Shown here: in pieces, positions 44,007 to 54,922 of the stretch
How positions within the stretch are numbered: position 1 is the stretch's first letter
Layout: every line of letters begins with the position of its first letter
NCBI GenBank assembly: GCA_003049435.1
Contig: PYSQ01000093.1
Coordinates: 1-64,000 of the forward strand
Origin: Nakataea oryzae
Taxonomy: Eukaryota; Ascomycota; Sordariomycetes; Magnaporthales; Magnaporthaceae
Reading direction: 5' to 3'
DNA length: 64,000 nucleotides
The notes under the pieces: model-generated
What the model was told of the DNA's origin: nothing
Seen by the model: only the letters and a program-made list of their open reading frames with translations
Databases searched by the model: none
Position numbers and translations under genes: made by a program

Positions 44007-47000
44007 TCAGAGGAAGCCGGACTCGGCCAACACCCTGCAGACATAGATGAACAGTGTTAGTGATCATCCAAACATGGACAAAGTCGGGAATCGAAACCAC
44101 AGCTGGATATAGACGGTGCCAGTTCCCTGTTTTGCCCAGCACATGGCATTTTCGGCTCGCCCAGCGCAAGGTTTGCTTACCTGACAATCTTTTCGTCCTC
44201 ACGTTCCCGAGGCTCCACCTGCAGACTCTTGTCGTACATCTCGTGGACGTCGCCAGCGGCTTGCATGTTGCTAAGTATGTAATCCTGCAGTTCGTTTACT
44301 GGCTGCAGCGAGTACGCAACGTTTTGGTATTGCTGGATGTCGCGAATCACCTCGGCGGTCTTTGCGCGCTTGGCAAAGTTTATCAGGTTGGTTTTCTTGA
44401 TGATCGAAGGTATGCCATCCTCGATAAAGGTGAGATCCGTGAGATAAACACCTGCAGTACGGACGGAGAGAAGAAGAAGAAAAACAAGCCGCATTAGTAC
44501 CTGCAGATCTGGAGGGCAGAAAAGGTAGGGAGCAGGTGAGGGGCAAGCTGGAGATGTAGACTTACCGAAGAAGGGTATACACGGCGGGTTCGACGCGTGC
44601 AGTGCCTCTCTGTATTCTCCAAAGTTCTTGGTGCTTGCCATCAGTCTCCGCATCGTCTCTAGCGTCGTTTGGGTCCTCTGAGTGACAATGTCCCATGTCC
44701 TCTTGAGGCGCGCGATCGGCGCAGTCCCGAGGGCCGAGATGATCGAGGTCAACGTAGAGAAGTTATTGAGGCCACGGCATTTCTGTACCGAGTCCATTGT
44801 CAGTAATGAAAACCCTCAAATGCAATGAATAGGCAGAATCAACATACATCGGCCACTGTTACAAAGTGCTTAATGACAACCACACGCTTCTTCGGATCGG
44901 ACTGTGCCAGGATCATCTCGGCTACCCAGTTTGTCATCTGATTAGAGTGCAGGATCAGGGCCTTCACGTTGGGGGCCGCTTCAGGTGCGCCCTCTGGGAT
45001 CTTCTTCTGCCATGTCTTGTTCAGGCACTCGGTGGGCTTGATCTTGGCATAGAGTCTGGATTCTATGATTGTGAGTTGGCGAGCAAACTCAATGGGATCG
45101 ATATCGAGGAACTTGAGCTTCTTCATGTTTTTGGGCATTATTGGCGGCGGCGTGGGCTGGTTCGGGTTCTGTATCAGGCGCCTTGCCCCTGCCTCCTTGC
45201 CATTCAGCCGTTGATCCAGCAGGGCCATGAGTGGGGCCGAGCCTGGAGTCTCAGTCGACCTGACTGTGTCTCTGGCGAACGTGTAGACGTCGCGAATCAG
45301 CTGCTTCGTCTCTTCCAGACTCGAATCCTCCATCCAGAAGTTGTCGAACCAGCTCTTCATGATGTTCACCACGCGGAAACGGATAAGCTTCTGTTTCCTG
45401 CTGCTCCACTTTTCAAAGTCCTGCTGGCTAAGCCCGTCTGGCGGCTGGATCCCAAACCTCTTCACCAGCAGCTCAAAGAGCTCTCGGGCCGTGGTAAAGG
45501 AGCGATAAGTCAGCAGGAATGTGTTGTTGAAGCTGGAGTCAAGCTTGTCGTGACGCGTCAGCTGCTCTACAAGGGCGAGTAGCGACCCTCCCTTGACTGT
45601 GGGCGGCTGTGTCTTCGTATCCCATGATATGTCGTCTTCGTGGTCCAGTCGGAGGAAATCGGGTGTGTCGTCGACCTGTGGTGATGGGTCCTCTCCTAGC
45701 AGCTTTTTGAGTTTGGCGTAGTCGCCACCCTTGCGGAAATTGGGGTTCGGCGCCGGGTCTCCGTCGTTGAAGGATTGCGACTGCATGAAGGCCGGTCGCG
45801 GCGGGTTGGCCACCCCACGCGACTCGCTTCGCTGGTGACTGGGCTGGTACGGCATCGTCTCCCCGCGCCTTATGGGCTCCCGTTGGAACTGATCATCTCG
45901 CGTCCGCGCTTCATTCTGCTGCTGGGTGTTGAACTGGACCTGCTCCGATAAAAGCTGAAGCGAGAAGCCGATGTGGGACGAGTTGGTCTCGAGAGCCCTT
46001 CCGCACTGGCGGACGTACTCGAGTCTATTCTCCAAAGCCTCGCCTCGAACCTCGGACCATTCGTCCGCCAGGGGCCCTGCAACAGCCTGGCAGCCGAGTA
46101 TCAAGTCTGATATGTTGTCATAGAGGCTTTGCTTGTTTGTGCTAAAGTCCGACAGCTGGGGTGTTTGGAGGGTGTTTCCGAGCGAGGACAGGTCGATGGA
46201 CTCGATCATAGAGATCCACGGCTTGAACGTTTCCAGTACCTTGGCCCCAGCGGAGCAGACGTTGTTGCCAATCATCTCGTGACGGTAGGGTACAATAACC
46301 TTGTCGGTAACAACTAGGCTCTTGTCCAGCTCACGGATACTCGAGACCAGCATCCTCTTGAGCTCGTCCAACCTCTCTAGGAGCTTGCCATCCAAGACTG
46401 CAGTAGGCTCCGCCGTGCCTTCCTCGTCATCCAAGAAGTTCGCAGTGATGGGGTCGCGGCCGCCGAGACCGTTGTTCTGCCAGCTGCCGCCGGCAGTGCT
46501 GCCGATAACGAATCCAGGGAAGAGGCGTGGGATTTCCTCGCCCCTCTGCTGCCTTGCCACTTCCACGTAGCTGAAGACCCCAAGAAGTACTCCGTCCGAT
46601 TCTTGGAGACATTTCTGCACAGACTCGGCATTGGGCCAGTCGGCAGCGGCGATGTGGGATGAAATGACGAGCTTGGAAAATTTGGACATCATGTCACGAA
46701 AGTGCGGGTAAAGGGCCTTGTTGGTAGAGATGATGGATGGTTGACCCGAGTGATTGTCTGTGGTGCCGGAGCCCGCCGCCAGGAGAAGACGGAGATGGTC
46801 AGAGATATCCTCGGCGCGCGCGACGTACTCGGATCGGTTGTTGCTCTTGATAGCCTCCCGATACCTCTCTATGGATCTCTTCATGCTGTTCACTAGACGG
46901 CTCCACGTGAGGGGCGGGGTGCTTCCATCGTCGAAGAATGAGCGGGGTATGTTGGCGGCACTAGGGAGGTTAAAAGTCGAAAAGGAGGTGGCAGAGGCAA

Positions 47001-48114
47001 TCATTGGTGTTTGGCTGAGAGCCTGGCCGGTGTTGTTGAAAGGTTCGTTCCTGCCCCTTGTCGCGAGCGGTTGGCCATTGATCGAGTCCATAGACGCTGA
47101 CGGAGAGAGGATATCGTTCGGGTTCGATCTCCGATTACGAGGCTGCTGTGAAAGTGTCAGAGCTAGGACCAGCAACCATGAGAGCGGTTCCGGGGGGCGA
47201 ATCATTGTTGGTGTGGGGGGTGAGAGGTCATCACTTAGGGGGTGTGGGATTTCATTAGAAAATGGGCTATGGCTTACCATTGAGCGGCCCTGGCCGCTCA
47301 GCATGATAGATTCGCCCTCGAGCTCTGAGGCAGAGTTGACGTCGGAGTCGTCATCCTCATCCTGGGTGAGGCCCCTCGCCATCATTTCAGGTGGCGGACG
47401 TGTCTTATCCGGCACAGCGACGTTCATACGATCGCGGGGCCCACTCTCGTTGATCGAGGTGGGCGACTCCAATGGCAGCTCAACGCTCGTTTCACCAGTC
47501 ATGGTGTTGTAGTAGAATAATCTGCCGTCGGGCGTCGCCTGTGGTATCCAGAAATCGGCACCGGACTTGCTGCCGGACGATTCAGGTTTCTCGAGGGGCA
47601 AGATGCCAGTACCGTCTAGGTCGTCGTCTTCCTCCTCTTCATCATCAAAACTCTCTTCGTAAACGTCCTCGTCGGGCTCCTCCTCAACGCTTTCGCCGAC
47701 TCCATTCTGTTCAGGCTCAGGGAAATCGTCGATTATCTGGCAGTAGTTGCTCGGGAACCAGCCGCGGACGCCATTGATAACGCCATCCCACCAGCCGCTC
47801 TCGAGTTGTGTAATGACCTGGATAACATCGCCCTCGTGAAAGCTGAGGCTGGTGCGGTCGTCGGCCTCATAGTCGTACAGGGCACGCACGTACATGGCGC
47901 CGGGGGGCGCCGTGCCCATGATGCCATTCATGGGCGTCGTCGAGGGGTACGAGGCTTGGTAGGATCGGTTGTATTCGGTGTCGTAGTCGTCCAGCGACGC
48001 GTGCCGCGAAGACTCGGGGAGGTTTGCTCGGGCAGTGCGAGCAGATGAGGCGATTGGGGCAGTTGAGTTCTGAGCCTGACCTAGAGCCGACACCGCGGTC
48101 TGTGTCATGAGCAT
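44007..48114 (-). CDS. CDC25/SOS-type Ras guanine nucleotide exchange factor
   Basis: A reconstructed 1216-residue protein. Exons are 48114-47278, 47145-44848, 44782-44566, 44451-44181 and 44034-44007; all phases agree. It activates Ras by catalysing GDP release, upstream of adenylate cyclase and MAPK modules. Domains in order: SH3 (about 76-131, ALYDYEADDRTSLSFHEGD ... WFPSNYCQII); a WW-like segment (about 190-222, FWIPQATPDGRLFYYN); a long helical middle; RasGEF-N around NTFLLTYRSFTTARELFELL; and the catalytic CDC25 domain from IDPIEFARQLTIIESRLY to the end, with CRGLNNFSTLTSIISAL and FFGVYLTDLTFIEDG. The final exon encodes only nine residues (VLAESGFL after Arg). The first intron (132 bases) is in frame and free of stops, so retention would give a 1260-residue form. 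Upstream non-coding exons are possible. Confidence 0.91.
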
Positions 48115-51100
48115 CGTGATGCCGGGTCGAGCGGAGAATGGGTCCGTCTAGATCATGATCCCCCCGTCTACCTGCCGCTCATGGCCAGGGCAATCCAGAT
48201 GGTTGCGGTGTCCTGTGAGGGTAGGGAGGCTGAGCGGGAGGAGGCTGAGGCTGAGGCGGACAGGTCTCGGCGTGGTGGAGTAGGCTTGTGATGATTGTGA
48301 TTGCGGTGGCGGTTGTGATTGTGGTGGTGGTGGTGGTGGTGTTTTCCGGTCTGTGCAGAAGGCGACAGTCTCCTGTGGGGTCAGGTCGGATAGACGTTGG
48401 GAAATTTCTTGGCAACTTGTTGACCGACGGACCAGGGAGAGCGAGCGTTTGGAACCCGAGCGATCGGATATTGTTGCTTTTGCGCGTTGATTAGGCGTGG
48501 GCGAGGAAGAGAGCGGTGGGCATGGTGCTGATGTCCGAAATTGCGCGCAGGTGGTGCGTCAAGAACAGAATCTAATGCGATGGGCGAGTCGGAGGGGGGG
48601 GGGGCACAGCGCGACTAGAAATTGTATGGGCCCTGGCTAGGTACCACCTGGTTGGCATCGGGTGCAGTTGGTTGGTGGGCGGGCAAAGAAGTGGGCGGTC
48701 TTGAAAGCCAAAAGGTGAAGGTCAGCGGGAGGTTGAAATGAATGCACGAGCCCGGCTCGCTCCAATTCGTCAGTCCGATATTTTGCCGCCTTGGTGCTAC
48801 CTGACCTGAAGCCAGGAGCTGAACCCTTGGTTAATTCCACTTTCAGGCTACCTAACCGACAGTATGCGCTGGATGGAGGGGCAGCCGAGTCGGTCGGGCA
48901 CGACGAGGCTGGCAGATTTGTTCCAGGCTGTCTGGCCAGCAGCTTAGGTATTGCACCATCTCCTGAAGAGAACAGAAATCTACCAAAAGCGAGTTTCCAT
49001 CTATCAATCCAATAACACCGAGAAATTAGCGAGTAGTTCTGTGGAAAAAGAAGAAAGCAGGCAACCAAAAGGGGTAAAGAAGCAATGAGGAGAGGACGGC
49101 GGGCCTTGGGATTCAAAGATGCCAGTCTCGTTTCTACGAAGTCATACCGAGGCTAACTTGGGTCGTTTGTTTACTTGTTCCTATTCATCACTTACGTGCG
49201 CGGTTCTTCTGCTTTGTCTTAATTTCTAGCCTTGGGTTCATACTTGGGACTACCGTGTTTGCATGCGACGCGTTATCACAGAAACTCGCACCAGTATACC
49301 ACTGTATTCACTGACTTGCCCACCACGTCTGGCGTGCTGTGATCTTGTGGCTAGGATTTCGTGCTACGTCCCTGTCCAGAGGCAGTAATTGACAGGCTGC
49401 ATAGTACTTGGGCTGGACCTAGAGAGTTACCCGGCCTGGTCAGGCGGAGCTACCTGGCGACTTCTCTCTGTGCTGCTCTCTGTCCAGATTAGTCTGGCAC
49501 AATGGATTGATATCGGCAGAGCAAACTTAGTTGAGGATTTTATATGCACCCGTTGCGTGTGTCAGTTGGTGTACCTTGCGGTCGCATATGGCCGCGTACG
49601 CAATTAACATCTACTCACTTAACCGCCCGGGCATACACAACCACCGGTTGCTCCCGGGGTGGATATGCTGCCCGGCGGGCGACAATGCCGTTGACATCCA
49701 TGGCGCCTACCTCGGACTTGAGAACGCATAAACCGGCAGACCGAAACCGAGGTCTCAAACCATGAACCTGTGTTGCTGCCTATCCTCCTTGCTGGTGACA
49801 ATATACCCGGGCTCGGGAGGGACATGGATTTATCCTCTCCCCCGCCGCCTCTTGAGTTTGTGAACAGCTGGATGCGGGGTAGCAGAAGCAGGGTTGGATG
49901 GTTGAAGATCGAGCCCATCTGGGATGTCTTGCATTGGCCTTCAGTCTGGGGCCACTACATTCCCAGCCTGTCACCGGATTCGGGCAGGGCAGCTCGGATC
50001 TTGCCAATCACTGATAGACTAGCGCAGGAACGTCGATCTGCATACAACGATAATGACGACGATAATGCCGGCTCTGGCTTGCTTTGGGGAGCGCCGCCGA
50101 CATGAACACTATTGGCTGGCTGCTACTCTCAGCTCCGGCATGGTAACGGGAGTTTTGCGGCCCGGCGACCACCTCCATTCCCAACTAAGACAGCCCAAAC
50201 AGCAAGCACTAATGCAGGCAGGGTAGGCGGGAGGCAGATCCAGCTTGGAGGCCATATGATATTTCAGTGGTAGGGGAGCTGGTTCGTTGGAATCTGCATA
50301 GCATCTGCAAGCTGTCGAGGCCTACATACGTACATATACATAGCCTCGCTACCCTTTCGGATCTGCGTTCCGCCGGGGCTGTTCCTCCTGAGTTAATGAT
50401 ATGGTACGCATGTACCTAGATAGAGGTAGCGATGCAGCACATGCCTCCCCTCCCCCAAAAGTGCCCCGCAACAAGCCGACGCCGACACTGATGCCAACTC
50501 CGGCGTCGGCGGGGAGGGGGGTGCCGGCGCATGCTTCCGGCATGGCCACCATATCTTGTTTGATAGGGGCATGTTCACCACCATGCTGTGGCGTGGTCTG
50601 GCCGTGAGTGTTAATAACCCCCCTCCCCCTCACGCATGTGAGATGCACCAGGAGACGCTCATCACGCCAGCCTGCTTTGGTCTTTCCACTTGCAGGGTAG
50701 TGGGGTTTTTTTTTGGAACTATTTTGCTCTCCCTTGCCCCTTCGCCCCTATTACATCCAGGGCTATGAGTCGTCCTCCTTGCAGACGTGTTCGAGAAGAT
50801 TTCCTTGCGCGGACCGTGCCCCAGTGTGGGGGACATGGGCATCAAGGCGAGAGCGAAGGATACTAGTGTCGGTGTCGGGGGCTTGCGTCCATGCACCACC
50901 GGCCGGTACCCGTGTTGACGCTTTGAGCATGATGACGATAGACAAACTGAGCTACCCACATGCTTATATATATATATATAGGCAGAAATATAAGCCCAGG
51001 ACGCTGTGTACTGGCCAGTCTAGAATCAGACAAAATCAAATTTTCCGTGGCGAGAATCAATGTCGGAATACTTGTGCGCACCGCAAATCGATCCAGTGGT

Positions 51101-54100
51101 GGCTTGCTGGTGTTTCCGCCAGGGCAGGTCAAATCTCAGGCGGCCAAGGTGTCAGGCGGTTTCCTCGGGACCCATAAAGACTCAGCGTCCCCTCTCCCGA
51201 GAGTTTTGAGGGGTCCATTTCGGTGTGGCTACACCAGCCATCAGCACGGTGGTCCCAGGCACCATGATCCCTGACACCGGAAGCGCGGTTTCCACTCGCC
51301 AGAGGCAAAATATCGCCAAACGGGGAGAACACACCCGACCCGCCTCTCGCCGGGCTTTTGAGAACCAAGGTGCCTCAATGAGCGTGGCTTGGTACTGAAG
51401 CCTCTTTCTGGCATTGACTTGCCACGCAGATTGCCTCGCTCTTTCAAGACGTCAAGTCCTGCAACAGTCGGGGCGGGCGGGAGTCAATCCAGCACAAGAA
51501 AAGACGAACGCATCGAAGGCGGAACCGGGATTTTTCCAATCTGGTGCCATTCTGGACTGGGCGAGGTGGGCCCAAAGGGAAACACGCGGGGCCCGGAAGA
51601 CTCCCGCGGTTTTTAAAGGCCCCGCCAGTCTGCCAATTTCCCACATCACACCTCGCTCGGCTGTCGCCTCCACTGGTATGCCAGCACATGAGTCCCGTTG
51701 TAAAGGAATGTCCCGCCTAAGGTTACCCAGCGACTGGGTCTCTTCCAGAATATGGGACCCCATACGGTAAGTATCATCGCAAGCCTACTGTGCGGCGGCC
51801 CCGGGCAGGGGCCCGAGTAACAGCCCGGCCGGCTAGGTCGCTTGCAAGGGGCAGAGATTTCCCCCTTGCTTTCGCGTTTTCTGGAAGGACAAAAATCGAA
51901 CGAAAAGCAACGCCTGTCTGTCCGGCGGTGATGGACCGGTACATTGCACCGACTGGTCGGGGCTAGCGCTTAATAGGTTCGTTGTCGGCCGTACATAGAA
52001 AGGGTTGCGTGAAACGGTTGATTGCTTGCCCACTTCCAGACCAGAGCCGTGAGCCGCCAGGGATCGTGGAGCCGTGCGACGGGCGGCACCGTAATTACGT
52101 GCATCATCATTAAGGTACCTGTCTACACCTACCTCCCCCGGATTGACCTCTTATCCCAGCATCAGCTCCCTTCCGTCCAGGCCACTGTCGCATACTCAAG
52201 CTCTATTCCATGTCGGCCACGAAGAGCTTTCGCCTTCCGTCGTCCGCACAGGCAGGGAGGGCTTGTGTGTGGATGGCGACTTTCTCCCGAGTCAGGACGC
52301 ATTGATGCGAGACTCGGCTCACACCACCGAACGAAGTCGGCCCTCCCCGCCGTCGCATTGTGCTGTGGCCTCGCGGTCGGTGAGAGCGACATATTTCTGC
52401 CTGCGGCTGGGGTGTTTAAGGAGGTACCCAGCTTAAAACACATGCCTGGATATAACTCGCGGGCATAGGTGCTGCGACAGGCCTCGCTGGGTATCTTCTT
52501 CTCTTTTCCGCAAGAAGCGTGGCAAGGAAACCCCACGGGAGGCAGGTAAGGGAGCAAGCTGTCAACCGGCTCGACGTGATTTGATGCCATACTATTCCCG
52601 GACATCTTGATCATGACAAGCCGAGTATCAATGAACCGCGGATTTGTATGCAACTCTGCTGAGGAACACCACTACTTGGCGGTACCGGTACCTCACGCGG
52701 GAGTCTGGACGCGGTACGGTGCCTTTACGAGAATGGGACACACGCGTCCCGCTCCGTTCACCGGCCCTCGTATCTGATCGGCCAAAATCCAACAGCCCCC
52801 TGCCAGTCGGCGGGGCAGTCGCTGTTATGAGCCTGGCAAGCCTGCACGCCCCGCCCACCTTTACCGCCAATCCAAAGGTTATCCTAGCCTCTCGCACAAG
52901 ATCCCACCGCCGCCTCGAGGCAGCCCCAGAGTCGTCGTGTCGTACGCGTTCATGGGGAGCTGCGCTCGTCAAAATCCCAGCTTGAGAGGTAGCCTTCGTT
53001 CAGCCAAACAGGCATCAGGTTAAGACGGTGTGGCCGGTCAAGTGGCAACGCAGTCAACAGCTGGTGTGCTACAAACAACAAAAGCAAGAACAAAGTGCGG
53101 CGATGCTAATAGTGCCAATTTGGTTATTAAGGAGAAAAAAAAGACCGAGCAAAGGACGAAATACATGTCTGCCGCCGAGCTCTCATTGCAGGGTGGGGCA
53201 GCGATGGAGGGGAAATGGTGGGAGCGAGCGCCGACGCGGTGAGAGGGAGGGACATGCCAGGCACATCCGCAATAGTGCTTGCAGGCCAGCCCCCCTCCTT
53301 ACTGTGACAACGTGGGCATCTCCCCGCTCCATGGAGGTCAGTGAGGGGGATCCTAAATGGCACCACCACCGCCATGCTTGACGTCGACTACAGCAGGTGA
53401 CTCGGCTAGCCCCTCCGGGGAGAGGACACAGAGCGCCTTTGCCGACAGGCGGGCGCCCAAAGTCCGGCGTATTGAAATCGATCAAGCTGTACAGCCGGAC
53501 ATCTGCGAAGTGTTTTTTTTATTCATTTTTTTTTAGTCGAAACAACAACCGAGCTGCCTGACTGGTCGCCAGAGATAGCTACGATTGGTACCTGCCCACC
53601 ACCACCCCAATGAAGGGAGACTGAGTAGCAGTTCAGCTTCAGCTCCAGATCAAGCGGCAGCTCGACCATCAAACTGCCCAGCCTCCGGCTTGCTTCCGTC
53701 GATGCCGGTCCCCGCCGAGGCCAAAAACGCCGACCGGCCTTGACCGCAAAGATGCGCGTGAGGATTAAGATAAGAAGGATATAGAGAAAAAATAGCAAAA
53801 AAAAACCCGCTTTATTTCTTGAAAAAGCACACAAAGCATCGCTTTGTGCAGCGGCGCATGGTCCGGCGCACTGTGAAAACAAAGTCGGTGAGATCGAGAC
53901 AACACACCTCCCGACCGTCTTGCTCGCATATCCACTGGCGACAACCTGGCCGCGGATGGAACCCGCAAAGGAAGCCTCCGGGAGAGTGCACTGCTGGCAG
54001 GCCGGGGTGGCTCGTGTCCTGCCCCACCATGGGATAGGGGCAGCCAATCCTCATCTGCCCCGACAGCTACGCTAATCTTAGTCTGGATAAACCAGAGCCA

Positions 54101-54922
54101 GCAGCCCAGCACCGCCTTTTCTTTTTTGAACAAATTTGGGCAAACACGGCCCTCCGGGATCCCACCACTCTTCCAGCGCGGTGTTGTGTGCCCCACATAA
54201 ACCATCCACCCAAGCTCCCGGACGCCCCGCCTTCAGCACTGTGTGGATCCCCGTCTGTCGCTGCCGACTCCACTTTGGCAATTCACCCCGCCTCTCATGT
54301 CTGCGATACACCCTCCCGCACTTAGGTAATACAGGCGTGCCCCAACTTCACACTGGGTACGTACCGAGTACCCCCGCCTCAATTTTCATTGCCTTCATTC
54401 CCCCAATCTCTTGTGCTGTGCTGCTCCCTCTTTTCCCTCCCCCTCCTTTTTTTTTGTTCCCAAAACCTCTCAACTCTGCACCCACCCCTCCTCGCAGCCC
54501 TCCGCCGCGAGCCCCAGTACGCAGCATCGCCCGCGACTTTGCGCAACCTCCATCCATCATCACCCACCTGCCGTCTTCTCGCGCAGGCCGGAGAGCATCT
54601 TCAGCCATCGGGCACTCTCCATCCACGGCCGAGGCCATTAATAAAAACCCTCGAATAATCCGATCCATGACCGGCAGATCATCGCCAATGACCAACGTCG
54701 CCCCGCAAGGTCAAAAAGACACCCTTTAAACCCCACGGGAGCGAGTGCGAGCGAGGAGTCGGGCGATCTCAGCTATCGTTCTGTGAGGGGACAACACCCT
54801 TTCCGGGCGCCATTCGAGACGCCGTCGTTGTTTGAAAACACCCAGTCGCTTTACTGGTGCGACCTGCCAAGCGCACCATCGCTATCCACCCTCGACGCGA
54901 CCACAGCAACGCCGCCGTCACC
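48115..54922. other. 6.8 kb stretch without a convincing gene
   Basis: The left end is the Ras GEF promoter/leader, with GGT-type simple repeats near 48298-48345 and an 11-base G run at 48594-48604. The right end is the promoter of the zinc-finger regulator. Between them I find only short open frames with no family resemblance, and most of these lack ATG starts. A short TA run lies at 50964-50980 and a T/A-rich segment at 53515-53540. No transposon ends, RIP-like AT bias or long direct repeats are obvious by eye. Non-coding RNAs or short multi-exon genes could be hidden here. Confidence 0.5.

Noticed and set aside
44078..44110. A sequence like a tRNA T-arm (minus strand, GGTTTCGATTCCCG)
   Set aside because: No matching acceptor stem, anticodon arm or A box is found around it, and it lies inside the last intron of the Ras GEF.
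48637..49116. A possible small secreted protein on the minus strand
   Set aside because: The leader-like N-terminus begins with a non-ATG codon and the rest is Arg/Pro/Ser-rich with no pattern of cysteines.
52162..52653. A 163-codon minus-strand open frame in the long gap
   Set aside because: Its first codon is TTG, not ATG, and the composition is unremarkable. No domain can be seen.
53523..54047. A 174-codon minus-strand open frame with a hydrophobic segment
   Set aside because: It starts with TTG, and the hydrophobic part comes from an A/T-rich tract. No homology is recognisable.
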